Origin: Castellaniella sp044508625
Lineage (GTDB): Bacteria; Pseudomonadota; Gammaproteobacteria; Burkholderiales; Burkholderiaceae_B
Direction of reading: 5' to 3'
DNA length: 64,000 nucleotides
Assembly (NCBI GenBank): GCA_044508625.1
Contig: JBIQHJ010000003.1
Location: 94,595-158,594 of the forward strand
Under the pieces are notes generated by a model. The model did not search any database. It saw only the letters and a program-made list of their open reading frames with translations, and was not told the DNA's origin. The position numbers were made by a program, and so were the translations under genes. Shown here in pieces: positions 31,816 to 40,552 of the stretch. The number at the start of each line of letters is the position of its first letter. Positions within the stretch are counted from its first letter, which is position 1.

Positions 31816-32811
31816 ATGAAAACCCATTCCCTGCTTCTTTCAGCCGCCATGGCGTGCTCTCTGCTGGCGGTCGGCGCCCCGGCGCATGCGCAAAAGGCCG
31901 TCGAACTGACCCTCGGGCACGTCCTGACGACGGAAAGCCACTACCATGCCGCCGCCCTGACGTTCGCCAAGGAAGTCGAGGCCCGCAGCAAGGGTTCGAT
32001 GAAGGTCAACATCTTCCCCGCCGGCCAGCTCGGCGGCGAGGTCAAGATGATCCAGGCCGTGCGCACCGGCACCCAGGACGTGGTCGTGACCGGCGGCGGG
32101 CCCGTCGAGAACACCGCCAAGGAATTCTCGGTGTTCTCGTTCCCCTACCTGTTCAAGGACCTGGACCAGGCCAACAGCGTCATGCAGGGACCCATCGGCC
32201 AGGAAATGCTGGCCGCGCTCGGCGAGCACCGCCTGCTGGGCCTGGGCTTCATCTCTCCCATCGAGCGCAACATCTTCACCAACGGCAAGCGCATCACCAA
32301 GGCCGCCGACATGAAGGGCCTCAAGATCCGCGTGATACAGGGCCAGGGCTTCGTCAAGACCTACGAGGCGCTGGGCGCGCAGCCCACGCCCATGGCCTAT
32401 GCCGAGCTGTACACGGCGCTGCAGAACGGGGCGGTGGATGCCGCCGAGAATTCGCCGGACGTATTCGTCCAGGACAAGTTCATCGAGGTGTCCAAGACCT
32501 ACACCATGGCCCGGGTGATGTACATGCCCGCGCTGCTGCTGATGTCGCCCTCCCGCTATGAGCGCCTCAGCCCGGAACAGCAGCAGGTCGTCCGCGAGGC
32601 CACCGCCGCCGCCATTGCGTCCGCCGACGCCCATTACAAGAAGGGCTATGCCGAGAGCATGAACATCATCAAAGAGCGCGGCATCGAGGTCATCGAGCCC
32701 GATCTGGAATCGTTCCGCGCCACGCGCGAGGCCGTGCATGCGAGCCTGCTCGAGAGCCTGCCCCAGACCAAGCCCTGGTACGAGAAGATCGCGGCGCAGG
32801 CCAAGCAATGA
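31816..32811 (+). CDS. TRAP transporter substrate-binding protein, DctP family
   Basis: A 331-residue periplasmic protein. The signal peptide (MKTHSLLLSAAMACSLLAVG) cleaves near AHA-Q. It has NIFPAGQLGGEVKMIQAVRTG, LKIRVIQGQGFVKTYEALG with the ligand-binding Arg, and ALQNGAVDAAENSPDVF. AGGAAA is well placed for ATG 31816, while an ATG six bases earlier overlaps it. Compared with the DctP at 15335 it keeps the same key motifs, so a related dicarboxylate or sugar-acid ligand is likely. Confidence 0.93.
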   Translation: MKTHSLLLSAAMACSLLAVGAPAHAQKAVELTLGHVLTTESHYHAAALTFAKEVEARSKGSMKVNIFPAGQLGGEVKMIQAVRTGTQDVVVTGGGPVENTAKEFSVFSFPYLFKDLDQANSVMQGPIGQEMLAALGEHRLLGLGFISPIERNIFTNGKRITKAADMKGLKIRVIQGQGFVKTYEALGAQPTPMAYAELYTALQNGAVDAAENSPDVFVQDKFIEVSKTYTMARVMYMPALLLMSPSRYERLSPEQQQVVREATAAAIASADAHYKKGYAESMNIIKERGIEVIEPDLESFRATREAVHASLLESLPQTKPWYEKIAAQAKQ

Positions 32812-32907
32812 TGTGAGCGCTCCGGCCCCTCGGCCCATCCCGGGCCGTCGGCCGAGGATCGCATCGCCGGCCGCGCGGATGGCCGCGGGCCGGCGCAGGG
32901 TTGGATT

Positions 32908-32936
32908 CAAGGCGCGGGACGGGTTCCCGCGCCTTG
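32908..32936. terminator. Hairpin between convergent TRAP and GntR genes
   Basis: CAAGGCGCGGGA and TCCCGCGCCTTG form a perfect 12-bp stem with a 5-nt loop in the 130-bp gap between convergent stops. No strong T-run follows, so it may be a bidirectional terminator helped by Rho or an mRNA 3' stabiliser. Confidence 0.55.
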
Positions 32937-32941
32937 GCCGT

Positions 32942-33625
32942 TCATCGCTTGTGCGCCGCCAGGATGCCGCACAGTTGTTCTTTGGTCTGGCGGATGTGCT
33001 CGGTCAGCAGCGCGGCGGCCTCCTCGACCTTGCCGTCGCGGGACAGCTCGAGGATGCGCTGGTGGTCGCTCGCGCCGTCCGAGACGGCGTCGGTCAAGGC
33101 CATCTGCAGCCGTATGTATCGGTCGACCTGCAGGTTGATCCGGTGGATGAAGGAAAGCGTCACCGACCGGTCCGACAGCTCGTACAGGCTCAGGTGGAAC
33201 CTCGCGTTCAGCGCGCCCCAGTGGCCGAGGTTCCCGGCCTCGTAGGACTCGTCCAGCTCCCGCAGGATGGCCTGCGACTTTGCCACGGATTCGGGGGTCA
33301 TCCGGGGGATGGCGCGTGCCAGCAGGTCGGGCTCGAGCGCCAGGCGCAGGTCGAAGATTTCGTCGATTTCCGCCAGCGACAGGTCCGCGATGATGGCGCC
33401 CCGGTTGGCCTGCACGATGACCAGGCCTTCCGAGCCCAATTGATGGAGGGCCTCGCGCACCGGCATCCGCGAGACGCCGTATTCCTGGGCGATCTGCTCC
33501 TGCCGCAGCATCGTCCCGCCCTCGAATTCTCCGTCGATGATTCTTTTGCGCAAATCGTCCGTCAGCGTCGAAGCCAGGCTTTGCCGCTTGAGAATCCGTT
33601 TGGCCTTGATGACTGCTTGTTCCAC
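32942..33625 (-). CDS. GntR family transcriptional regulator (FCD subfamily)
   Basis: A 227-residue regulator. The N-terminal winged helix (about 18-80) includes QEYGVSRMPVREALHQLGSEGLV. The FCD domain carries metal-ligand candidates in NARFHLSLY, SDHQRILE and LTEHIRQ. It is encoded convergent to the TRAP operon. Its own upstream region carries an 18-bp sequence similar to the palindrome at 29744, which supports control of the DHDPS/TRAP divergent promoter and autoregulation. The effector is probably the imported acid. Confidence 0.9.
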   Translation of the reverse strand: MEQAVIKAKRILKRQSLASTLTDDLRKRIIDGEFEGGTMLRQEQIAQEYGVSRMPVREALHQLGSEGLVIVQANRGAIIADLSLAEIDEIFDLRLALEPDLLARAIPRMTPESVAKSQAILRELDESYEAGNLGHWGALNARFHLSLYELSDRSVTLSFIHRINLQVDRYIRLQMALTDAVSDGASDHQRILELSRDGKVEEAAALLTEHIRQTKEQLCGILAAHKR

Positions 33626-33657
33626 GGGCCTTTTCCCTGTTGAGATTTATTTGGCTT

Positions 33658-33675
33658 ATTGTAGCCCGGATCCAA
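33658..33675. promoter_or_regulatory. Putative GntR autoregulatory site
   Basis: ATTG-N6-CGGATCCAA matches the palindromic site at 29744 in 14 of 18 positions. It lies 33 bp before the start of the GntR gene on the minus strand. A further ATTGGA half site is nearby at about 33688. Confidence 0.5.
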
Positions 33676-33750
33676 AAGCCCAAGATATTGGAATTTCCGC
33701 ATTTTGGGCCGGCGCCCCAGCGGCTGCGCCGACCGCGCCGAAACCAATGC

Positions 33751-34968
33751 TCAGTCGGCCGTATCCAGCACGTAGCGCGCGCGGCCCGCGCCCATCCCCA
33801 TCAGCCAGACCACGAGGCCGATGGCCAGCAGGAAGATTCCGGCGGAATGCCAGCCGCCGCTGTGCTCGTAGAGCACGCCGACCAGGAACGGCCCGGCCGC
33901 GGCGATGATGTAGCCCACGCCCTGCGACATGCCCGACAGGGCGGTGGCGTGCAGCGGGGTGCGGGTGCGCAGCACCACCAGCGACAGGCCCAGGCTGAAG
34001 GTGGCGCCCATGCCCAGGCCGCCCAGCATGATCCAGACCCACGCCGAGGCGGGCGGCGCGTAGATGATGCCCATCAGCCCGGACAGGACCAGCAGGACGG
34101 ACAGGCTCGCCACCAGGCGCTGGTCGCGGCCGCGCGCCGCCATCCACGGCACGGCGAAGGTCGAGATCAACTGCACCATCAGGGCCGCCGACAGGGCGGC
34201 GCCCGCCTCGACGGGGTGCATGCCGCGATCGATCAGGATGGCCGGCATCCAGCCGATCGCGCTGTGGCCGAGGCTGGATTGCAGCCCCATGAACAGCGTC
34301 ACCTGCCAGGCCAGGGGGTCGCGCCACAGCGCGCGGGTCAGCGTCGAGCCGCCGCGTCCCGAGGGCGGCGCGGCCAGCGGCGCGACGCGCGCGCGATGCC
34401 AGCACCAGGCCGACAGCAGCGCGGGCACCAGCCACACCGCGAGGCCCCAGCGCCAGTCGCTGTAGGGCAGGCGCGCGATGGGCGCCGACAGCCCCGCGCC
34501 CATGCCCGCCCCGAGGCAGAAGGTCATGGTGTAGAAGCTCATGACGGGGCCGATGCGCTGGGGGAAGGCCTGCTTGGCGATCGCCGGCGTGAGCACCATC
34601 ATGGCGCTGATGCCGGCGCTCGCCACCAGGATCCCCGCGAACAGGCCGTAGGCCCCCATCACGCCGCGCAGGGCGATCCCCGCGGCCAGCGTCAGCAGGC
34701 CCAGCACGATCAGGCGCTGGGCCGAGGCGTAGCGCAGCAGCCACGGGACGGCGATGCCGAAGACGCCGAAGCAGAAGGTGGGCAGGGCGATCAGCAGGCC
34801 CGCCACCGAGGGCGACAGGCCGAGCGCCGCGCGCAGGTCGTCGAGCAGCGCAGGCATGCTGGTGACCATGGGCCGCATGTTCAGGCCCGCCAGCAGGATG
34901 GCGAGCAGCAGCACCCATTGGCGGTTGCGGGACGCCCGCGCCTCAGTCACCGGCCCGTCCGAGGGCAT
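33751..34968 (-). CDS. MFS transporter, CynX/NimT-like
   Basis: A 405-residue permease with 12 predicted helices. The first helix and loop (LLLAILLAGLNMRPMVTSMPALLDDL) carry the N-M-R-P signature of the CynX/NimT (cyanate/nitroimidazole) branch. The start overlaps the end of the IclR gene by 26 nt, so the two are cotranscribed. The substrate is unknown. Its place next to the IclR and phenol hydroxylase genes suggests uptake or efflux of an aromatic compound, but CynX-like proteins are often orphan. Confidence 0.87.
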   Translation of the reverse strand: MPSDGPVTEARASRNRQWVLLLAILLAGLNMRPMVTSMPALLDDLRAALGLSPSVAGLLIALPTFCFGVFGIAVPWLLRYASAQRLIVLGLLTLAAGIALRGVMGAYGLFAGILVASAGISAMMVLTPAIAKQAFPQRIGPVMSFYTMTFCLGAGMGAGLSAPIARLPYSDWRWGLAVWLVPALLSAWCWHRARVAPLAAPPSGRGGSTLTRALWRDPLAWQVTLFMGLQSSLGHSAIGWMPAILIDRGMHPVEAGAALSAALMVQLISTFAVPWMAARGRDQRLVASLSVLLVLSGLMGIIYAPPASAWVWIMLGGLGMGATFSLGLSLVVLRTRTPLHATALSGMSQGVGYIIAAAGPFLVGVLYEHSGGWHSAGIFLLAIGLVVWLMGMGAGRARYVLDTAD

Positions 34969-35755
34969 CGCCGATCGCCTTGGCCTCGGCCCGCATCATG
35001 CGGGCGACCTCGCTGTCGGCCGAGGCCTCGAATCCGCCGGTGGCCCCCAGCACGGTCAGCACCGCGCAGACGTGTCCCGAGAAATCGTGGATGGGCACCG
35101 CGATCGCGCTGATGCCCTGCAGGTTGGTGTCCTTGACGACGGCCATGCCGGCCGCGCGGACCTCGCGCTGGATGTGGCCGATGGGATCGCGGGGGGCCAG
35201 CATGGCGCGCTGGGCCGGGGAGGCCGCGCGCAGCTCGCCCTGCGCCAGAAGGTGGACGCGGGAATCGTCGAGGAAGCCCAGGCACACCCGTCCGGTCGCC
35301 GACCAGAGCAGCGGCAGGACGGAGCCCACGCGCACGTTCAGCGTGACGGGCAGGCCGGGCTCCTCGAAGCGCACGATGGTCGGCCCCTTGTTGCCCATGA
35401 CGGCGATGAAGCAGGTCATCTCGAGCGTCTCGCGCAGCCGCACCAGCGCCGGCTCGGCCACGCGGATCGGATCGGCGAGACGCATGGCGGCCAGGCCCAC
35501 GTGGATGCAGGCGGCGCCCAGGTAGTACTGCGAGGAGGCCGGGTCCTGGGAAACCAGGTCCTCCTCCATCAGGCTGATCAGGTAGCGGTGGACCTTGGCG
35601 GGGTTTTCCGAGACGTGGCGGGCGAGGGCCGTCAGGCTGGCGCGGCCGCCGAGCTGGGCCAGGCCCTTGAGCACGATCACGGCCGTGGCGACGGCCTGCA
35701 CCCGCTGGCGTCGCGGCCTCGGCGCCGTAGGAGTGTTGTGAACCTTCTGGGTCAT
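34943..35755 (-). CDS. IclR family transcriptional regulator
   Basis: A 270-residue regulator. It has an N-terminal winged helix (about 20-85, including LTALARHVSENPAKVHRYLISLMEEDLV) and a C-terminal GAF-like effector domain with ATGRVCLGF and GISAIAVPIHDFSGHV. ATG 35755 is preferred; an upstream ATG at 35881 would reach into the phenol hydroxylase promoter. It is divergent from the phenol hydroxylase genes. A 26-bp motif occurs in front of that operon and again in front of the P450 gene. IclR proteins commonly regulate aromatic catabolism (PcaU, PobR), so it is the likely controller here, in place of the more usual DmpR-type activator. Confidence 0.92.
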   Translation of the reverse strand: MTQKVHNTPTAPRPRRQRVQAVATAVIVLKGLAQLGGRASLTALARHVSENPAKVHRYLISLMEEDLVSQDPASSQYYLGAACIHVGLAAMRLADPIRVAEPALVRLRETLEMTCFIAVMGNKGPTIVRFEEPGLPVTLNVRVGSVLPLLWSATGRVCLGFLDDSRVHLLAQGELRAASPAQRAMLAPRDPIGHIQREVRAAGMAVVKDTNLQGISAIAVPIHDFSGHVCAVLTVLGATGGFEASADSEVARMMRAEAKAIGDALGRAGD

Positions 35756-35866
35756 GGCGGGGAATGGATGCGTGAGTGGTCGGTGGCGCTGCGGAAATCG
35801 CCGACGCTCACCAGTATATCGTCGCGCCGGGCGGACCGCGATCCGCCGCCTCCGCGCATCGCGTGC

Positions 35867-35899
35867 TTGACAATTACGCAATGCGATATTAATTTACGC
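35867..35899 (+). promoter_or_regulatory. Phenol hydroxylase promoter with putative IclR site
   Basis: A perfect TTGACA (35867-35872) is followed by TATTAA-like -10 sequence around 35887-35894. The 26-bp stretch 35874-35899 begins TTACGCAATGCG and ends with a second TTTACGC half site. The same arrangement (TTACGCATTGCG, then TTACGC, equal spacing) recurs at 40553-40578. The ACGCAWTGCG core is palindromic. No sigma-54 GG-N10-GC element is seen. Confidence 0.6.
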
Positions 35900-35930
35900 A
35901 AAACAGAAACAGAACATTCCGGAGACCAGG

Positions 35931-36182
35931 ATGGAGACGACCCGGCAGACGTTCGTGAGGCTGCTGCGCCACCGCAGGGGCGGCTTCGTGGAGTTCGAAT
36001 ACGCGATCGGCGATCCCGACCTGGCGGTCGAGCTCATCATGCCGGTCGCGGCGTTCGAGGAATTCTGCAAGGCCCAGGGGGCGCGCCGGCTGGACGGGCC
36101 GGACGAGCGGCATGCGTCCGAGGACGGCCTGGGCTGGAACCTGCATTCCGCCACGACGCGCCGCTTCCGCGATCCATCCTGA
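35931..36182 (+). CDS. dmpK: Phenol hydroxylase assembly/activation protein P0 (DmpK-like)
   Basis: An 83-residue protein. The segment RHRRGGFVEFEYAIGDPDLAVELIMPVAAFEEFC is the characteristic DmpK/P0 sequence; here it spans residues 14-46. P0 is needed for assembly of active multicomponent phenol hydroxylase, although it is not in the final enzyme. GGAGACC precedes the ATG. It is the first gene of the P0-P5 operon, 31 bp after the IclR-type motif. The C-terminus ends shortly after the domain, as in homologues. Confidence 0.87.
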   Translation: METTRQTFVRLLRHRRGGFVEFEYAIGDPDLAVELIMPVAAFEEFCKAQGARRLDGPDERHASEDGLGWNLHSATTRRFRDPS

Positions 36183-36213
36183 GCGCCGCCCCCCTTTCCT
36201 TCAGGAGCCCCCC

Positions 36214-37206
36214 ATGACCATAGACTTGAGGACCGTATCGATCACGCCGCTGCGGCACACCTTCGACCACCTGGTGCGGCGCATGGGCGCCGACAAGCCG
36301 GTGTCGCGCTACATCGAAGGCACCATGGACATCCAGCCGGTGGAAAACTTCCACTACCGGCCGACCTGGGGGCCGCGGTTCGAGATCTTCGACCCCGGGC
36401 ATACCGCCATCCGGATGCGGGACTGGTATGCCCTCAAGGATCCGCGCCAGTACTACTACGGCGCCTACACCATCGCGCGTGCGCGCATGCAGGAAAACGC
36501 CGACGCGGATTTCCAGTTCGTCGAATCGCGCGGGCTGGCCGATGAATGCCCGCCGCCGCTGCGCGAGGCGATCCTGGATTTCCACCTGCCGCTGCGGCAC
36601 GTCGCCTACGGCGGCAATCTCAACAACACCGCGATCGGCGGCAAGGGCTACGGCACGGCCTTCACCCAGGCCGCGGTCTATTACGCCGTCGACCAGCTCG
36701 CCATTGCCCAATACCTCACCCGCCTCGGCCTGGTCCTGGGGGACGAGGAATCCCTGGCGCGGGGCAAGCGGGCCTGGCTGGACGGCGCCGCCTGGCAGCC
36801 CCTGCGCCGGCTGGTGGAGGACCTGCTGGTGCAGGAGGACGTGTTCGAGCTGTTCCTCGCCCAGGACCTGGTGCTCGATGGCCTGCTGTATCCGCTGGCC
36901 TATGAGGAGGCCGACCGGGCGCTGCGCCGCGAGGCCGGCTCGGCGGTGTCGATGATGACGCGCTTCCAGGCCGAATGGTTCGCCGAATCGTCCAAGTGGG
37001 TCGATGCCGTGGCCAAGGCCGCGGTGGCCGAGTCCGGCGACAACCGCGCCCTGATCGTCCGCTGGACGGACGAATGGCGCGCGCGGGCCCTGGAGGCGCT
37101 GGCGCCGGTCGCGGCGCTGGCCCTGCCGGATTCGTCCGCCGAGGCCCTGGCCCGCGTGTCCGACGCCTTCGACGCCCGCGCCGCCCGGCTCGGGCTGGCA
37201 TCCTGA
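36214..37206 (+). CDS. dmpL: Phenol hydroxylase component P1 (DmpL-like, oxygenase beta subunit)
   Basis: A 330-residue beta subunit of a soluble di-iron monooxygenase. It starts MTIDLRTVSITPLRHTFDHLVRRMGADKPVSRYIEG and keeps the ferritin-like helical pattern without iron ligands. The NNTAIGGKGYGTAFTQAA segment is conserved in DmpL/LapL. AGGAG precedes ATG 36214; the open frame upstream is not part of the family. It forms the (alpha-beta-gamma)2 hydroxylase with P3 and P4, and contacts P2. Confidence 0.93.
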   Translation: MTIDLRTVSITPLRHTFDHLVRRMGADKPVSRYIEGTMDIQPVENFHYRPTWGPRFEIFDPGHTAIRMRDWYALKDPRQYYYGAYTIARARMQENADADFQFVESRGLADECPPPLREAILDFHLPLRHVAYGGNLNNTAIGGKGYGTAFTQAAVYYAVDQLAIAQYLTRLGLVLGDEESLARGKRAWLDGAAWQPLRRLVEDLLVQEDVFELFLAQDLVLDGLLYPLAYEEADRALRREAGSAVSMMTRFQAEWFAESSKWVDAVAKAAVAESGDNRALIVRWTDEWRARALEALAPVAALALPDSSAEALARVSDAFDARAARLGLAS

Positions 37207-37215
37207 GGAGGCATC

Positions 37216-37485
37216 GTGAGCAAGATTTTCGTCGTACTGCAGAAAGGGGACGAGTCGCGCGGCATCGTCGAGGCGATCGTGGGCGACAACGCCGCGGCCG
37301 AGCTCGAGGAGCACCCCGCGCTCTACCGCGTCACGGCCCCCGGCCGGATGGTCATCCGGCGGGCCTCCATCGAGGACTGCCTGGGCCGCCCCTTCGACCT
37401 GCACGAATTGCAGCTCTACCTGGTGTCGCTCTCGGGCCACGTGGACGAGAGCGATGAGGAATTCATATTGAGCTGGAACGCCTGA
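37216..37485 (+). CDS. dmpM: Phenol hydroxylase component P2 (DmpM/MmoB-like effector)
   Basis: An 89-residue MmoB/DmpM regulatory protein starting MSKIFVVLQKGDESRGIVEAIV. It contains the RVTAPGRMVIRRASIEDCLGRPFDLHELQLYL core that docks on the hydroxylase. It has no cofactor and tunes the redox behaviour and substrate access of the di-iron site. The gene follows P1 by 9 bp and precedes P3, the standard dmpKLMNOP order. Confidence 0.94.
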   Translation: MSKIFVVLQKGDESRGIVEAIVGDNAAAELEEHPALYRVTAPGRMVIRRASIEDCLGRPFDLHELQLYLVSLSGHVDESDEEFILSWNA

Positions 37486-37505
37486 TCCGGCTCGTGGAGA
37501 CAAGA

Positions 37506-39053
37506 ATGGACATGAAAGCCGGCAAGAAGCTCGGGACGCGCGAACGCTATGCGCTCATGACCCGCGACCTCGAATGGCAGACCACCTACCAGCCCATGGA
37601 CAAGGTCTTTCCCTGCATGAACTACGAGGGAATCAAGATCCACGACTGGAACGACTGGGAGGATCCCTTTCGCCTCACCATGGACGTCTACTGGAAATAC
37701 CAGGCGGAAAAGGAGAAAAAGCTCTATGCCATCATCGATGCCTTCAACCAGAACAACGGCCACCTGGGGGTGACGGACGCGCGCTACATCAACACGCTGA
37801 AGCTTTTTATCCAGTCGATCCCGCCGCTCGAGCAGATGGCCGCCCGCGGCTTCACGAACGTGTCGCGCCAGATGGCGGGCGGCGGGGCGCGGATCGCCTG
37901 CCTGATGCAGGCGATCGACGAGATCCGCCATTTCCAGACCCAGATCCACTCGATCTCGAACTACAACAAGTACTACAACGGCCTGCATGGCTTCGCCGGC
38001 CAGCAGTCGCGCCTGTGGTATTTGTCCGAGCGCAAGTCGTTCTTCGACGATGCCATCACCGCCGGGCCCTTCGAGTTCATGGTGGCCATCGGCTTTGCCT
38101 TCGAGTATGTGCTCACCAACCTGGTGTTCGTGCCCTACGTCTCGGGCGCGGCCTACAACGGCGACATGGCGGCCATGGCCTTCGGGTTCTCGGCGCAGTC
38201 CGACGAGGCGCGCCACATGACGCTCGGCCTGGAGTGCATCAAGTTCATGCTCGAGCAGGACCCGGACAACGTGCCCATCGTCCAGCGCTGGATCGACAAG
38301 TGGACCTGGCGCGGCGCTCGCGTCCTGGGCGGCATCGGCATGATGATGGACTACATGCTGCCCAAGCGGATCATGAGCTTCAAGGAGGCCTGGGAGATCT
38401 ACTTCGAGGAAAACGGCGGCGCGCTGTTCAACGACCTGGCCCGCTACGGGATCCGCCCGCCCAAGTGCTACGCCCAGACGGTGGCGGAAAAAGAGCACAT
38501 CAGCCACCAGGCCTGGCTGGGCTTCTACCAGAAGTCCCAGGCCATGAGCGCCCATGCCTGGCTGCCCACGCCCGAGGAAATGGATTGGCTGTCGTCCAAG
38601 TATCCGAACACCTTCGACAAATACTATCGGCCGCGCTTCGAGCTGTTCCGCGAGATGGCCCGGTCGGGCGAGCCCTTCGACAACCACACCCTGTCGATGA
38701 ATTGCCAGGTCTGCCAGGCCACCATCCACTACACCGAGCCCGACGATCCGACCACGCTGTGCCTGCGGGAGACCGATCACCAAGGCGAAAAATACCATTT
38801 CTGCTCGGACCACTGCCGCGAGATCTTCGAGTACGAGCCGGAAAAGTACGTCCAGGCCTGGATCCCGACGCACCAGGCGCTGCAGGGCAATTGCTTCGAA
38901 CCGGGGGTCGATCCGTCGGCGCCGGGCTTCGACGCCAAGGCGGCGCTGTTCGACTACTGGGGCATCCGCGACGGGCACGACAACGGCGACTTCGAGGGAT
39001 CGGAGGACCAGAGGAACTTTTCCGCCTGGCGCAAGCTGGCGACACAGAATTGA
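37506..39053 (+). CDS. dmpN: Phenol hydroxylase component P3 (DmpN-like, di-iron oxygenase alpha subunit)
   Basis: A 515-residue catalytic subunit. Both iron-ligand sets can be read: Glu109 (PLEQ), Glu139 and His142 (AIDEIRHFQ), then Glu200 (FAFEYV), Glu234 and His237 (QSDEARHM). A C-terminal YHS domain (about 400-450) carries NCQVCQ and FCSDHCREIF, the four-Cys zinc-like site usual in DmpN. The protein hydroxylates phenols to catechols using O2 and electrons from P5. ATG 37506 has GGAGACAAG upstream; a GTG four codons earlier is possible. It is intact, with no frameshift. Confidence 0.96.
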   Translation: MDMKAGKKLGTRERYALMTRDLEWQTTYQPMDKVFPCMNYEGIKIHDWNDWEDPFRLTMDVYWKYQAEKEKKLYAIIDAFNQNNGHLGVTDARYINTLKLFIQSIPPLEQMAARGFTNVSRQMAGGGARIACLMQAIDEIRHFQTQIHSISNYNKYYNGLHGFAGQQSRLWYLSERKSFFDDAITAGPFEFMVAIGFAFEYVLTNLVFVPYVSGAAYNGDMAAMAFGFSAQSDEARHMTLGLECIKFMLEQDPDNVPIVQRWIDKWTWRGARVLGGIGMMMDYMLPKRIMSFKEAWEIYFEENGGALFNDLARYGIRPPKCYAQTVAEKEHISHQAWLGFYQKSQAMSAHAWLPTPEEMDWLSSKYPNTFDKYYRPRFELFREMARSGEPFDNHTLSMNCQVCQATIHYTEPDDPTTLCLRETDHQGEKYHFCSDHCREIFEYEPEKYVQAWIPTHQALQGNCFEPGVDPSAPGFDAKAALFDYWGIRDGHDNGDFEGSEDQRNFSAWRKLATQN

Positions 39054-39063
39054 GGAGACCGTC

Positions 39064-39423
39064 ATGGCGGTACGAGCCCTTGGCGACTACGAATTCCCGC
39101 CCCGCGACGCGCTGGGCAATTTCAAAGGCAGGCAGTTGCTGTACGTATTCTGGGAAAAGCACCTGCTGTTCTCGCGCCCCATGGCGCTGGCGCTCGATCC
39201 GGGACTGCGGTTCTCGGACGTGCTCGCCCGGCACGTCGTGCCGGCATACCGGCGGCATCCGGACTTCCCGCGGATCGACTGGAGCCAGGTGCGGTGGATC
39301 AAGTCCGGCGCGCCCTGGACGCCGGATCCCGACAAGTCGCTGGCGGACAACGGCCTGCGGCACAAGGACCTGATCCGGATGGTGACGCCCGGCCTCGACG
39401 GCCTGGACGGACTGGGCGGCTGA
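39064..39423 (+). CDS. dmpO: Phenol hydroxylase component P4 (DmpO-like, gamma subunit)
   Basis: A 119-residue gamma subunit. It shows the DmpO pattern with LGDYEFPPRDALGNFKGRQLLYVFWEKHLLFSRPMA at the start and PDKSLADNGLRHKDLIRMVTPGL at the end. GAGGAGACC precedes the ATG. It stabilises the hydroxylase heterodimer. The position between P3 and P5 matches the canonical operon. Confidence 0.94.
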   Translation: MAVRALGDYEFPPRDALGNFKGRQLLYVFWEKHLLFSRPMALALDPGLRFSDVLARHVVPAYRRHPDFPRIDWSQVRWIKSGAPWTPDPDKSLADNGLRHKDLIRMVTPGLDGLDGLGG

Positions 39424-39448
39424 GGCCGGGACACGGAGGAGACTCGCG

Positions 39449-40510
39449 ATGAGCTATCGCTTGACGATCGAGCCCCTGGGCCAGTCGATCGAGGTGGACG
39501 AAGGCCAGACCATCCTCGATGCCAGCCTGCGCGCCGGCATCTACCTGCCGCACGCCTGTTGCCACGGCCTGTGCGCCACCTGCAAGGTCGAGGTCCTCGA
39601 GGGCGAGGTCGACCACGGCGAGGCCAGCAGCTTCGCCCTGATGGACTACGAGCGCGAGGAGGGCCGGGCCCTCGCCTGCTGCGCCACCTTGCAGTCCGAC
39701 GTGGTGATCGAGGCGGACATCGAGGTCGATCCCGAGGCGCGCAACCTGCCGGTGCGCGATTTCAGCGGGGTCGTCGAGCGGATCGAGGACCTGACGCCGA
39801 CCATCAAGGGCATCTGGATCGGCCTGGACGAGGGCCAGGCCATCGACTTCCAGGCGGGGCAGTACATCAACCTGAAGCTCCCCCGGGGCCTGGGGGCGCG
39901 CGCCTTTTCCATCGCCAGCGCGCCGGGCGACGGCAGGCGCATCGAGCTCAACGTCCGCCGGGTGCCCGGCGGCGCGGGCACCGCCTGGGTGCACGACGAG
40001 CTCCGGGCGGGCGAGGCCGTTGCCTTCGCCGGCCCCTACGGCCGCTTTTTCGTGCGCAAGAGGGCGCTGCAGCCGCTGCTGTTCATCGCCGGCGGCTCGG
40101 GGCTTTCCAGTCCGCGCTCCATGATCCTGGACCTGCTGAGCGAGGGCGCCGGACGGCCGGTGACGCTGGTCCACGGGGCCCGCGACCGCGGCGAGCTCTA
40201 CTACCACGACGAATTCGCCGGGCTGGCCGAGCGGCATCCCGAGTTCACCTACCTTCCGGTCCTGTCGGCCGAGCCGCCCGACAGCCCCTGGACGGGCCTG
40301 CGCGGATACGCGCACGAGGCCGCCGGCGCGCACTTCAAGGGGGATTTCAGGGGTCTCAAGGCCTACCTGTGCGGCCCGCCGGCCATGGTCGAGGCCGCGA
40401 TCACGGAATTGATGAAAGGCCGCCTGTTCGAGCGCGACATCCATACGGAAAAGTTCCTGGCGGCCAGCGACACGGGAAAGATCCGCAGCCCCCTGTTCAA
40501 GTCGTTCTGA
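39449..40510 (+). CDS. dmpP: Phenol hydroxylase component P5 (DmpP-like, FAD/2Fe-2S reductase)
   Basis: A 353-residue reductase. The N-terminal plant-type ferredoxin domain has Cys37-x4-Cys42-x2-Cys45 (HACCHGLCATC) and a fourth Cys near 77 (LACCATL). The FAD domain shows RAFSIAS (about 150), and the NAD domain has FIAGGSGLSSPRSMI and YLCGPPAMVEAA. It passes electrons from NADH through FAD and the 2Fe-2S cluster to P3. It ends the six-gene operon; no catechol dioxygenase gene follows, so the catechol product must be handled by genes outside the window. Confidence 0.95.
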   Translation: MSYRLTIEPLGQSIEVDEGQTILDASLRAGIYLPHACCHGLCATCKVEVLEGEVDHGEASSFALMDYEREEGRALACCATLQSDVVIEADIEVDPEARNLPVRDFSGVVERIEDLTPTIKGIWIGLDEGQAIDFQAGQYINLKLPRGLGARAFSIASAPGDGRRIELNVRRVPGGAGTAWVHDELRAGEAVAFAGPYGRFFVRKRALQPLLFIAGGSGLSSPRSMILDLLSEGAGRPVTLVHGARDRGELYYHDEFAGLAERHPEFTYLPVLSAEPPDSPWTGLRGYAHEAAGAHFKGDFRGLKAYLCGPPAMVEAAITELMKGRLFERDIHTEKFLAASDTGKIRSPLFKSF

Positions 40511-40552
40511 GGCTGAGCGGCCCGATCCAGGGGGAAACCCCTGTGTTGGTAT

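Noticed and set aside
36112..36213. Longer start for phenol hydroxylase P1
   Set aside because: It overlaps the P0 gene in another frame and does not match the family; ATG 36214 has AGGAG.
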